From NCBI GenBank assembly GCA_028867275.1, contig JAGWGU010000014.1, positions 1 through 34,665 of the forward strand: 34,665 nt of DNA, in the 5' to 3' direction. How positions within the stretch are numbered: the stretch's first letter is position 1; each line of letters opens with the position of its first letter. The notes under the pieces were generated by a model. It did not search any database. It was not told the DNA's origin and was given only the letters and a program-made list of their open reading frames with translations. The translations under genes were made by a program, and so were the position numbers. This document shows, piece after piece, positions 15,450 to 22,951 of this stretch. The stretch is from Nitrososphaerota archaeon. Its GTDB lineage: Archaea; Thermoproteota; Nitrososphaeria; Nitrososphaerales; Nitrosopumilaceae.

Positions 15450-16070
15450 TTGGAGTTTAAAAAATTAAGGGAACATGTAAAAAAAAAGATTGGCCAAAAT
15501 GATTCTGCTCATGATTTTGAACACATCATGAGAGTGCTCAAAAATGCAACAATCATTGCAAGAAAGGAAAAAGGAGACATCAGAATCATAACAGCTGCAG
15601 TACTATTACATGACATAGTTTCATATCCAAAGTCCGATCCTCGCTCAAAAAATTCTTCAGTAGAAAGCGCACAAGAATCAAGAAAGATTTTAAAAAAATA
15701 CAATTTCAGCCAAGATGAGATTGAGGTCATATCTGATGCAATAAAAGACCATAGTTTTTCAAGAAGCGTTATACCCAAGACATTAGAAGGAAGGATACTC
15801 CAAGATGCAGATAGATTGGATGCACTTGGTGCTATAGGAATAGCAAGGACGTTCTCAGTTGGTGGTGCAGAAAAAAGGCCATTTTATAATAATAATGATC
15901 CATTTTGCAGTAAACGTACACCAGATGACAAGAGTTGGACCTTGGATCATTTTTACAAAAAACTTTTGTTGCTTGAGAAGACAATGAATACGAGTGCTGG
16001 AAAAATTGAGGCAAGAAAGAGAATTAAAATGATGAGAAAGTTTCTAGATGAATTGAAAAAAGAGATCTAG
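15450..16070 (+). CDS. HD-domain metal-dependent phosphohydrolase
   Basis: 206 aa. HD superfamily: SAHDFEHIMRVLKNA (about 19-33, first metal-ligand His), AAVLLHDIVSYP (about 49-60, the HD pair His54-Asp55), IKDHSFSR (about 92-99) and LQDADRLDALGAIGIARTF with the distal Asp. The order HxxxH...HD...H...D is that of the uncharacterised COG1418-type cytosolic hydrolases, similar to yeast YGR-type and bacterial YedJ proteins. Substrates are likely nucleotides or related phosphoesters. TTG is the start (15450), with a TATA-like TTTATAAAAT at about 15419-15428; the nearby ATG at 15427 is out of frame. The stop overlaps that of the convergent 103-aa gene. Confidence 0.9.
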   Translation: MEFKKLREHVKKKIGQNDSAHDFEHIMRVLKNATIIARKEKGDIRIITAAVLLHDIVSYPKSDPRSKNSSVESAQESRKILKKYNFSQDEIEVISDAIKDHSFSRSVIPKTLEGRILQDADRLDALGAIGIARTFSVGGAEKRPFYNNNDPFCSKRTPDDKSWTLDHFYKKLLLLEKTMNTSAGKIEARKRIKMMRKFLDELKKEI

Positions 16071-16378
16071 CCGTAATCTACATATCGTTTGTATCTTTTT
16101 TCAATCTCAGAATTATTACCAGTTAGAATTCTTCGAATTTCATCAGCATGTTTGTCCTTGATATAAGCAAGCATCTCTGTAAAATTTTCATTTACAGGAT
16201 ATGCAGTTGTCAGAGGTTCTAGCATTTTGAAATATTCAGCAACTTTTTCTCTGAATTGTTCTTTTGTAGGTCTTCTTATCCTATTCATGCGAAACCAGAC
16301 TGATGCCCAACTCGCACCCACTACGTGTGGTAGCAAGTCATACGCACGTGTTATCTCAAATGTTTGGTCTTCTCTCAT
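16067..16378 (-). CDS. Conserved-looking 103-aa protein at the end of the heme operon
   Basis: The start overlaps the hemB stop by 4 nt (ATGA), so it is translationally coupled to hemB. It is helical, Arg/Tyr/Trp-rich and soluble (DLLPHVVGASWASVWFRMNRIRRPTKEQF; a second helix pair around YFKMLEPL and MLAYIKDKHADEIRRIL). No Cys, no metal motif and no family recognised. The position after hemB suggests a tetrapyrrole-related role, but this is inference only. The gene could also simply use the operon's promoter. Confidence 0.8.
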   Translation of the reverse strand: MREDQTFEITRAYDLLPHVVGASWASVWFRMNRIRRPTKEQFREKVAEYFKMLEPLTTAYPVNENFTEMLAYIKDKHADEIRRILTGNNSEIEKRYKRYVDYG

Positions 16379-17355
16379 CGCTCGTTGAGTGTTTTTGCTG
16401 CACCCTTTGAGAAATATGTTACTATCATGTCTGCACCCGCACGTTTTATGGCAGTAAGAATTTCCAATGTGACCTCTTTTTCATCTATATATCCAGCCAT
16501 AGCAGCTGCCTTGACAAGAGCATATTCTCCTGAGACACTGTATGCTGCAATCGGTACATTGAATTTCTCTCTAGTCATTGAAATCAGATCTAGGTAAGCG
16601 AGCGCAGGTTTTATCATGACAATGTCAACTCCCTCTTGTATGTCAGTTTCTACCTCTCTCATTGCCTCTTTGGGATTGGTATACGGTAATTGGTAGGTCT
16701 TTCTATCCCCAAACTGAGGAGCAGAGTGGGCCATGTCCTTGAATGGAGAGTATAATGAAGATCTGTGTTTTGCAGAGTGGGACATTATTGCAACATCATG
16801 AAATCCTGCATCATCTAGGCCTTGTCGTATTGCCTTTACTTGTCCATCCATCATTGCAGAAGGTGATACAACATCAACTCCTGCTTGGGCTTGGCTTACT
16901 GCAACTTTTGCAAGAGTTTCAAGACTGGAATCATTATCTATCTTGTCTCCCTTGACCAATCCACAATGACCAGAACTTGTGTATTGACAGAGACATACAT
17001 CTGCCATTATTGCAATATCATTTCCAAGATTTTTTTTTATTTCAGAAATTGTTTTTTGCACAATTCCATTTTGAGTAAAAGCCGCTGTACCATGTTCATC
17101 TTTGTGTGAAGGGATTCCAAATACCATTACTGCAGGAATTTTCAATTCGGCAATAGAGTTTACTTCGGTTGCCACATCAGCAAGTGGGAGCCTTTCCATG
17201 CCAGGCATTGAACTTCCCTGGATTCTTGATTTTAGATCTTCTTGCACAAATATTGGACAGATTAGATCTCTTGGTGATAACCTTACTTCTTCCAAAAGTT
17301 CCCTAATTTTACCAGTTTTTCTCAAACGTCGTAGTCTCAAATTAGGAAAAGACAT
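16375..17355 (-). CDS. hemB: Porphobilinogen synthase (delta-aminolevulinate dehydratase)
   Basis: 326 aa from ATG 17355, chosen because AAGGTG lies about 11 nt upstream; an in-frame TTG at 17364 would add three residues. The enzyme condenses two 5-aminolevulinate molecules to porphobilinogen. Zinc-type active site: DVCLCQYTSSGHCG with Cys121, Cys123 and Cys131 (ATG numbering). The two Schiff-base/substrate lysines are Lys196 in SHSAKHRSSLYSPFKD and Lys249 in VMIKPALAYLD. The family usually has Glu after the second Cys; here it is Gln. It lies 36 nt downstream of hemA and is followed by a coupled 103-aa gene. Confidence 0.97.
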   Translation of the reverse strand: MSFPNLRLRRLRKTGKIRELLEEVRLSPRDLICPIFVQEDLKSRIQGSSMPGMERLPLADVATEVNSIAELKIPAVMVFGIPSHKDEHGTAAFTQNGIVQKTISEIKKNLGNDIAIMADVCLCQYTSSGHCGLVKGDKIDNDSSLETLAKVAVSQAQAGVDVVSPSAMMDGQVKAIRQGLDDAGFHDVAIMSHSAKHRSSLYSPFKDMAHSAPQFGDRKTYQLPYTNPKEAMREVETDIQEGVDIVMIKPALAYLDLISMTREKFNVPIAAYSVSGEYALVKAAAMAGYIDEKEVTLEILTAIKRAGADMIVTYFSKGAAKTLNER

Positions 17356-17391
17356 TATACACAAAACACCTTATTTTAGCAATATAATTTG

Positions 17392-18648
17392 TTACTCTCT
17401 TGTCTTATAATCAAAGAGTCTTGTGACAGTTTTTAGGATTTCAGAATCTCCTTGTTCTGAGGCCTTTCGTAGATTATTCATTGGAATGGACATGATATCT
17501 TCAACAATTGCTTGTGTGAGTTGATCAATAATTCGTATCCTTTGTTCATCTTTTTCTCCTAACATTGAAAGTGCCTTTTTCAATTCCTTTACTCGTGCTT
17601 GGTCTATCTCCTTGAAGACATTGGTTACAATGGGTTCTACCTCAAGTCTTTTCATTGCTGCTTCTACTACAGGTAATTCTTCATTAATTATATGCTCTGC
17701 TGATGATACTACGCCCATTCTGTTTTTCATGTTCTTTTCCACCATCTCAGCAATTTGATCCAAGTTCATAACCTTGACTTTATCTATTGTTGATACCTTG
17801 TCATCAACAGTTCTTGGATTAGAAAGATCCATTATGAGCATTCCATCTTTTCTGGACTCCATTGCTTCTTTTACTCTTTCATGCGTAACAAGAAAATAGG
17901 GTGCAACAGTAGCTACAAACAACACATCAATCGATTTGAAATTGGCAGTGGCTTCCTCAAATTGTATTGGTTTACCACCTGCAGTCTCTGCAAAAGCCTT
18001 TGAACGCTCAAATGTTCTGCTTGTGACAAGAAAGTCAATCTCTCTTTTTTTGAGTGATTTTGCAACAAGACTTGCTGCCTCCCCAGTCCCAATCAGCAAA
18101 ATATGCTTTGACTTTAAGTCATCAATGTTTTCTTCTGCAAGGTTTACTGCCATAGAGCCAATTGAGATGCTTCCCTTGCTGATTCCTGTTGCTTGTCGTA
18201 CACGAGCTCCAATTTTGATTGCCTTGTCAAACAAGGTATTGAGATTATCCCCAGAGGCCTTTAGTCCCTTTGCTGTACTGATTGATTCTTTTACTTGACC
18301 AAGTATTTGCTCTTCGCCAATTACAAGAGAGTCAAGACCAGATGTGAGTTTGAGCAGATGAGTATATGCGTCAGTTCCCTGGCTTATCTCAAGGTTTTCC
18401 TTGAACGCATTTTCTTCTAGTCCTGCAACTGATGCCCATGTTTTTTTTATTTTGGCAAGATCTGCAGAATTGGTACAACCAAAAAGTTCAACCCTATTAC
18501 AGGTTTGCAGTATGACACATTCCTGCAATCCAGAATGTTTTAGAAAGGATTCATAGGCAGAATCCAGATCTGGAAAAGTGAACCTTTCAAGCATGTGAAT
18601 TGGTGACTTTCTAAAAGTAACTCTAGCGTTGATAACATCACTTGCTAT
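17392..18648 (-). CDS. hemA: Glutamyl-tRNA reductase
   Basis: Reduces glutamyl-tRNA to glutamate-1-semialdehyde, the first step of tetrapyrrole synthesis. Catalytic Cys in VILQTCNRVELFG, a conserved SGLDSLVIGEEQILGQVK block, an NADPH-binding HILLIGTGEAASLVAKSL, then the C-terminal dimerisation helices. The first ATG (18594) gives 400 aa but removes the N-terminal strand. The frame continues upstream in hemA-like sequence (VINARVTFRKSPIHMLERF) with no ATG, GTG or TTG before a stop at 18655-18657. I extend to an ATA at 18648 (418 aa), which overlaps the TAG of the preceding gene by 4 nt. The true start is uncertain: a rare ATA/ATC/ATT start, or a sequence error near the GTGATG at 18637-18642. 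Confidence 0.93.
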   Translation of the reverse strand: MASDVINARVTFRKSPIHMLERFTFPDLDSAYESFLKHSGLQECVILQTCNRVELFGCTNSADLAKIKKTWASVAGLEENAFKENLEISQGTDAYTHLLKLTSGLDSLVIGEEQILGQVKESISTAKGLKASGDNLNTLFDKAIKIGARVRQATGISKGSISIGSMAVNLAEENIDDLKSKHILLIGTGEAASLVAKSLKKREIDFLVTSRTFERSKAFAETAGGKPIQFEEATANFKSIDVLFVATVAPYFLVTHERVKEAMESRKDGMLIMDLSNPRTVDDKVSTIDKVKVMNLDQIAEMVEKNMKNRMGVVSSAEHIINEELPVVEAAMKRLEVEPIVTNVFKEIDQARVKELKKALSMLGEKDEQRIRIIDQLTQAIVEDIMSIPMNNLRKASEQGDSEILKTVTRLFDYKTRE

Positions 18649-19298
18649 ATCAGATCACCTAGCATTTCCATAACCCGCTTCTGTGCTTTTTTTAGATTTC
18701 CATCTCGTATTAATTGTTTAATATGATTGTCATTCATAACACCATATAGGAACTTTTTTCGTTCGGGAAACGTATGGATCTTGTCCCTTGCGGCCTTTCT
18801 TGCAAAATCCTGCAATTTTATATGGTAAATGTCCTCTTTTTTTATTACTTTTTTAAAGATCTTTTCTGCCTGAAGTTTGAGTTTTCTTGCCATGGCAGGA
18901 CTTCGGCCCCCTGTAGATACTGCAATTTGGACAGTGTCATCTATGTTTATAACAGAACCAAATGCAAAGTCGCTGACCTCCGGATCATCTGCAGCATATG
19001 CATAACATCGCATGGACTTGGCCTGTTCCACAATTTTGCGATTAAGTTCCTTGTCATCAGTTGTTGCCAATACCATGAATGGTTTGTATTTTTTTAGAAA
19101 ATTTGCGTTGACAAGCATCATTTGCTTGAAGGAGATTTTCTTTTGCTTGACATAGTTTTGAATTTGCCTGTTGGTTGAATCACTGATAAGAAGAATCTTA
19201 CATTCTTGGGTCAATAACGTATTTACTTTTTTGAGTCCCTCGTTTCCTCCACCTACCACAATCACCAAATTTCCTCGAAGATTTAGATCAACTATCAA
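18645..19298 (-). CDS. Precorrin-2 dehydrogenase / Met8-like siroheme synthase
   Basis: 217 aa. NAD-dependent oxidation of precorrin-2 to sirohydrochlorin, and in some members iron insertion. Rossmann start VDLNLRGNLVIVVGGGNEGLKKVNTLL (about 3-29), then ATTDDKELNRKIVEQAK, the DDPEVSDFAFGSVINIDDTVQIAVSTGGRSPAMARKLK block with the catalytic Asp region, and a helical dimerisation C-terminus. The uroporphyrinogen methyltransferase domain of CysG is absent. The start is TTG at 19298, supported by the TATA element at 19321-19331. First gene of the operon with hemA, hemB and the 103-aa gene, and divergent from the siroheme decarboxylase gene that uses its product after iron insertion. Confidence 0.92.
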   Translation of the reverse strand: MIVDLNLRGNLVIVVGGGNEGLKKVNTLLTQECKILLISDSTNRQIQNYVKQKKISFKQMMLVNANFLKKYKPFMVLATTDDKELNRKIVEQAKSMRCYAYAADDPEVSDFAFGSVINIDDTVQIAVSTGGRSPAMARKLKLQAEKIFKKVIKKEDIYHIKLQDFARKAARDKIHTFPERKKFLYGVMNDNHIKQLIRDGNLKKAQKRVMEMLGDLI

Positions 19299-19320
19299 CG
19301 GATCTTCGCTGACTGGGAAT

Positions 19321-19331
19321 GATATTTATAG
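19321..19331 (-). promoter_or_regulatory. TATA box of the Met8-hemA-hemB operon
   Basis: CTATAAATATC on the minus strand, centred 28 nt before the TTG at 19298. The divergent siroheme decarboxylase gene starts at 19387, with a TTTTTAATTG stretch at about 19353-19362 as its own box, so both promoters share an 88-bp spacer. Confidence 0.65.
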
Positions 19332-19386
19332 ATTCTATGAGAAACTAGGTAACGTTTTTAATTGTAGGATAGGTTTTCCATGTAAC

Positions 19387-20400
19387 ATGGACAAGCTGGA
19401 CAAAGAGATTCTAAATGAGATCCAGTGGACTTTTCCTTTGACCCCAAAACCATATGATACCATGGCAAAAAAATTTGGCCTGTCAAATGAAGAGTTGATG
19501 CAAAGACTTGTCATACTCAAAGAGGCTGGGATAATCAGACAGATTAGTGCAATATTTGACACACGAAAACTAGGATACAAAAGTGCGCTTGTTGCAATGG
19601 CAATAGACCCAGACAAATTAGATGATGTTGCAAATCAGGTAAATAGACATCCAGGTGTCAGTCACAATTATGAGAGAAATCATGAATACAACTTGTGGTT
19701 TACTCTAGCAGTTCCTCCTGGATCTGATCTAAAGACAGAGATAGACAAATTTTCAAAGTTATCAGGAATTAGAAAGACAAGGCTTCTTCCTACAATCAAG
19801 CTATTCAAGATAGGAGTAAAACTTGAGATGGTAGAAGAAAAAAAATCAGACATTAAACCATCAGAGGAGAAGAAGAAAATCACAGAGACCAAGTTTATTG
19901 CAACAGAAGAGGAAAGGAACTACATACGAGAACTGCAAAAAGATCTAGAGATAGTTGAAAGACCATTTTTAAAATCTGCACAAAAACTTGGAATAACTGA
20001 GGAACAACTTCTTGAAAAGATAAAGCAATACGAAGAGACAGGAATAATGCGAAGATTTGCAGCCATCTTAAGACACAGGGAAGTTGGCTTTACTGCAAAT
20101 GGCATGATAGTATGGAAAGTTCCAGACGAAAGAATCGAAGAAGTTGGCTCAAAACTGGGTGCGTTTCCACAGATAAGCCATTGTTACCAGAGACCTGTAT
20201 ACCAGGACTGGCCATACAGCGTATTTTCAATGGTTCATTGCAAATCAATTCAGGAAGCAGAGGACATGGCAAAAGAGATTCAAAAGCAAGTAAATGTAAG
20301 TGATTACAAAATTCTCTTCAGTTCTAGAGAATTCAAAAAGACCCGGGTCGAATATTTCGTAGAACACGAGTTTAACATCGAAGACCCAATTACGGCATAA
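19387..20400 (+). CDS. Siroheme decarboxylase, AhbA-AhbB fusion
   Basis: 337 aa from ATG 19387. A longer frame beginning at 19171 runs antisense through the Met8 gene and is not used. Two Lrp/AsnC-like halves each have a helix-turn-helix-like start (LDKEILNEIQWTFPLTPKPYD; YIRELQKDLEIVERPFL) and a ferredoxin-like domain with the heme-substrate motifs SHNYERNHEYNLWF (about 92-105) and SHCYQRPVYQDWPY (about 264-277). A charged linker joins them (about 148-172). AhbA and AhbB normally form a heterodimer that decarboxylates siroheme to 12,18-didecarboxysiroheme in the alternative heme pathway. Here both are one polypeptide. The context with hemA, hemB and Met8 supports this over a transcription factor. 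Confidence 0.93.
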   Translation: MDKLDKEILNEIQWTFPLTPKPYDTMAKKFGLSNEELMQRLVILKEAGIIRQISAIFDTRKLGYKSALVAMAIDPDKLDDVANQVNRHPGVSHNYERNHEYNLWFTLAVPPGSDLKTEIDKFSKLSGIRKTRLLPTIKLFKIGVKLEMVEEKKSDIKPSEEKKKITETKFIATEEERNYIRELQKDLEIVERPFLKSAQKLGITEEQLLEKIKQYEETGIMRRFAAILRHREVGFTANGMIVWKVPDERIEEVGSKLGAFPQISHCYQRPVYQDWPYSVFSMVHCKSIQEAEDMAKEIQKQVNVSDYKILFSSREFKKTRVEYFVEHEFNIEDPITA

Positions 20401-20420
20401 TCATGTGATAAAATAAATTT

Positions 20421-20750
20421 CTATGATAGTTCAACCACTGATTCAGTAGCAGATGCTAATGTTACCTTGATTGAGATTATCTTACTTTGATACATGAAGA
20501 ATTTTTTGCCAGACAAATTTGTATCTCCTGAGACACGTACAAGTCCAGAGTTGTGGAGCCTGCGAACCCATCTATACACCTGGGTTAGTGGAATTCCAGA
20601 CATTGTACTAATATCCCATGCTGATTTTGGGGTGTCAATTGTAGACCTGAGTATCTGCATGGCTTGGTCATTTGACATGATTTTTAAAATATTGTCCGCA
20701 TCTTTGTTTTCAAGGATTCGGCCTTGTTGTAATACTTGCATGGTAATCAT
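20421..20750 (-). CDS. ArsR-like winged-helix regulator
   Basis: 109 aa. A winged helix-turn-helix is evident: NDQAMQILRSTIDTPKSAWDISTMSGIPLTQVYRWVRRLHNSGLVRVSG (about 27-76), where IPLTQVYRWVRRL is the recognition helix, then the wing NLSGKKFFMYQSK. No metal-binding Cys pair is present, so if it senses anything it is not through the classical ArsR Cys site. A TATA-like TTATATTTTTG lies at about 20765-20775. Three TGCAA repeats at exact 10-bp spacing lie upstream (20796-20825) and may be its own operator or that of the ribbon-helix-helix gene just before it. Confidence 0.85.
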   Translation of the reverse strand: MITMQVLQQGRILENKDADNILKIMSNDQAMQILRSTIDTPKSAWDISTMSGIPLTQVYRWVRRLHNSGLVRVSGDTNLSGKKFFMYQSKIISIKVTLASATESVVELS

Positions 20751-20795
20751 ATCAGGCTACAAAAATATAACAAGAGCGATTAGACTGAATTCATT

Positions 20796-20825
20796 TGCAA
20801 ACATCTGCAATCGTTTGCAATCATT
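20796..20825. promoter_or_regulatory. Three 10-bp direct repeats TGCAA, regulator operator candidate
   Basis: TGCAA occurs at 20796-20800, 20806-20810 and 20816-20820, exactly one helical turn apart. The intervening bases are ACATC, TCGTT and TCATT. All repeats face the same side of the helix. They lie between the ArsR-like gene (ATG 20750) and the end of the ribbon-helix-helix gene, the last repeat touching its stop codon, and 20-50 bp upstream of the ArsR-like TATA box. Confidence 0.6.
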
Positions 20826-21355
20826 TACTCAGTAAATTTGAACGACATCATGCCTGAATTATACTCAAAATCAGCCTTTTTCTCCAAAACATCTCTAAAG
20901 ATCAACTCAAGCACAGTAGTATGATACAGAGACCAGTTCTCACCAAGATCGTGTTTTATGATAAACGTATGAACATTATTTTTGATGTTATGATTTATTT
21001 CAATTGAGGATGCACGCATTCTTGCCTCAAACCAAGAGATGAACGAGTCCAAATTAAAGTCACCTCGCATGAATAATGCAGTATCTCTTACTACGTTTTT
21101 TCCAATACGAGTTGCCATCTCAATTGTGTGTTCCTTAGTTAGATTTCCAAAAAGTTCGAGAATGATTGGTTTAGCGATTGGGATCATTCCCACCTTTGCT
21201 TCATACATGTCCCACTCTACGTATCTTTTGAAGATATGATTGACAAATGTATTGAGACTGGTTTCACGATGTTCAGATTCAGAACGAAGTTTATTGAGTA
21301 CATCCTCATCTATTCGAAACGTCATGGTTGACGTCTTTTTTTGATTGATAACCAC
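20825..21355 (-). CDS. Ribbon-helix-helix protein with C-terminal effector-like domain
   Basis: 176 aa. N-terminal ribbon-helix-helix: TSTMTFRIDEDVLNKLRSESEHRETSLNTFVNHIFKRYVEW (about 8-48), with the strand TMTFRID contacting DNA as a dimer. The remaining 125 residues form a conserved-looking alpha/beta domain (LFGNLTKEHTIEMATRIGKNVVRDTALFMRG; a late strand TFIIKHDLGENWSLYHTTVLELIF) that resembles small ligand- or redox-sensing domains (inference). This architecture suggests a dedicated regulator of nearby genes. It is upstream of, and in the same direction as, the ArsR-like gene; the two may be co-transcribed, with 74 nt between them. Confidence 0.83.
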   Translation of the reverse strand: MVINQKKTSTMTFRIDEDVLNKLRSESEHRETSLNTFVNHIFKRYVEWDMYEAKVGMIPIAKPIILELFGNLTKEHTIEMATRIGKNVVRDTALFMRGDFNLDSFISWFEARMRASSIEINHNIKNNVHTFIIKHDLGENWSLYHTTVLELIFRDVLEKKADFEYNSGMMSFKFTE

Positions 21356-21407
21356 TTCACTTCGTTAATTCTTCTTTGAATATAATTTGTTTTATTTCTC
21401 TGGAAAC

Positions 21408-22406
21408 CTAGGCAGTTTGTACCGAGGCTTTCAGATCATATGATGGCCATTGGTTGAAAAGCCCAATTATCTCGTTTTTATCATCATCGTTTAGATACTT
21501 GCCATCAGACATTGCAGAGAACATTTCAATCTCTTCTTCACTTACAACGGTAGGTAATACAGATGAGACAGGCCTTTGCGATAAGATGAACTTGATTGCA
21601 AGTTCAGTAATGTTCAAGCCATTTCTTTTTGCAATAGGCATCAATTGATCTACTTTCTTTAGAGCCTCTTGCACCCAGTCACCACTCCTTACGGAACGGT
21701 GATCTTTTTCGCTGATTTTTGTGTCTGCATTGACTTTTCCTGTCAAGATTCCAGAAGCATCAGGTACGCGAACCAAGATTCCCACATTGCTCTTTTCTGC
21801 CTCATCGATGAGTATGTTTCCAGGGTTTTGTTCAAGAATATTGTAGACAGTCTGTACTGCAGTGGCATTCGTTATCCTCATAGATTCAAGCCCCTCTTGA
21901 GTCCATCCTATAGCAGGACCGAGGGCTATTTGGTAACTTTTGATCATTCCTTCCTTTGTCTTTTTGTCCAAGAATTCAAAAATTTGCTTGTCACGTATTG
22001 TGTGGATTTTTGGATTATGCAATCCATATACATCGACGTGATCAGTTTGCAGTCTCTCAAGACTTTTTTTCAAGGCAAAATCAGTAAATTCAGTTGTAAA
22101 TTTTTGTGGAAGTTCCTTGTGACCTATTTGCTCGTTTGAATAAATGTCATAGCCATATTTTGTAGACAAGACAACTTGGTTTCTCATTCCAGAGAATACC
22201 TCACCAATTAGCTTCTCACTTTTTCCCCTTCCATAGATATCTCCAGTCTCAAAATAATTAATTCCCAGATCAAATGCACGCTTTAGCATTTTCTTGGCTT
22301 CATCGTCTTCGATCTTTTTACCCCACCAATCTAGTCCAAGTGTCCATGCACCAAATCCAATTTCAGATACTTGGATTCCACTCTTTCCTAGTTTTCTGTA
22401 TTTCAA
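21408..22406 (-). CDS. Aldo/keto reductase
   Basis: 332 aa. NADPH-dependent carbonyl reductase fold: start MKYRKLGKSGIQVSEIGFGAWTLG, then NYFETGDIYGRGKSE (Tyr58 is the catalytic Tyr; the partner Asp position of FDTA is Glu53 here), VVLSTKYG (Lys) and DVYGLHNP (His). The C-terminal RPVSSVLPTVVSEEEIE block is the usual cofactor-binding end. The Asp to Glu change is conservative but unusual. The start overlaps the DUF1802 stop by 4 nt, so it is third in an operon with the chlorite-dismutase-family protein and DUF1802. Substrate unknown. Confidence 0.92.
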   Translation of the reverse strand: MKYRKLGKSGIQVSEIGFGAWTLGLDWWGKKIEDDEAKKMLKRAFDLGINYFETGDIYGRGKSEKLIGEVFSGMRNQVVLSTKYGYDIYSNEQIGHKELPQKFTTEFTDFALKKSLERLQTDHVDVYGLHNPKIHTIRDKQIFEFLDKKTKEGMIKSYQIALGPAIGWTQEGLESMRITNATAVQTVYNILEQNPGNILIDEAEKSNVGILVRVPDASGILTGKVNADTKISEKDHRSVRSGDWVQEALKKVDQLMPIAKRNGLNITELAIKFILSQRPVSSVLPTVVSEEEIEMFSAMSDGKYLNDDDKNEIIGLFNQWPSYDLKASVQTA

Positions 22407-22951
22407 TTCACAATACTCCTAAACTCCGATAATTTTTGTTGAAGCTCTGCTTCATTTAAAACAGCTGTACCAGCTTCAGCATTGACATTTAATTCTATCC
22501 AAGATTTGCAACCATGATATTCAGGAAGTATTGGAATCTCTATTGGAGTAATCTTGTACGCCTTGAGAAATATTGCAGTCATTGGTTTTTGCGGCATCCA
22601 GTTCATCCGCTCAACCATATACGAGTCACTCCAGATATGAAAGTCTGACAACTCTTCCATCTTTTGCATTGAGGAGACATCATGTTCTGCAAGCACCTCA
22701 GCATAAGAAGTAATTCTGTTAAAACCATCTCTTGGCTTTTGTTCTCGCACATCTGCAAGATATCTGTAAAATTGTGACTTTAGAGATGAATTGTCCTGGT
22801 GTTCATATGTGGGAAAGAGAGCAAATTTTTTGCCCTCAACCTTAAAACCAGATGCAGTCTCAAGTATTCCTCCCTTTCGAAGCAAAACGGTTTGGTCTCC
22901 ATTTTCAAGTGCTGTTATTACAGTGGCCCATTCTTTTAGTGCCTTCATCAT
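22403..22951 (-). CDS. DUF1802 family protein
   Basis: 182 aa, soluble. The pattern MKALKEWATVITALENGDQTVLLRKGGILE...FALFPTYEHQ...LK is that of DUF1802, a small family found in bacteria and archaea without known function. The N-terminal part resembles a MutT/nuclease-like alpha-beta module by inspection only. Coupled by 4-nt overlaps to the chlorite-dismutase-family gene upstream and the aldo/keto reductase downstream, so a shared process, possibly heme- or redox-related, is plausible. Confidence 0.85.
   Translation of the reverse strand: MMKALKEWATVITALENGDQTVLLRKGGILETASGFKVEGKKFALFPTYEHQDNSSLKSQFYRYLADVREQKPRDGFNRITSYAEVLAEHDVSSMQKMEELSDFHIWSDSYMVERMNWMPQKPMTAIFLKAYKITPIEIPILPEYHGCKSWIELNVNAEAGTAVLNEAELQQKLSEFRSIVN

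Noticed and set aside
19171-19386. N-terminal extension of the siroheme decarboxylase frame to 19171
   Set aside because: It runs antisense through the start of the Met8-like gene and the divergent promoters. The first residues resembling AhbA begin at ATG 19387.
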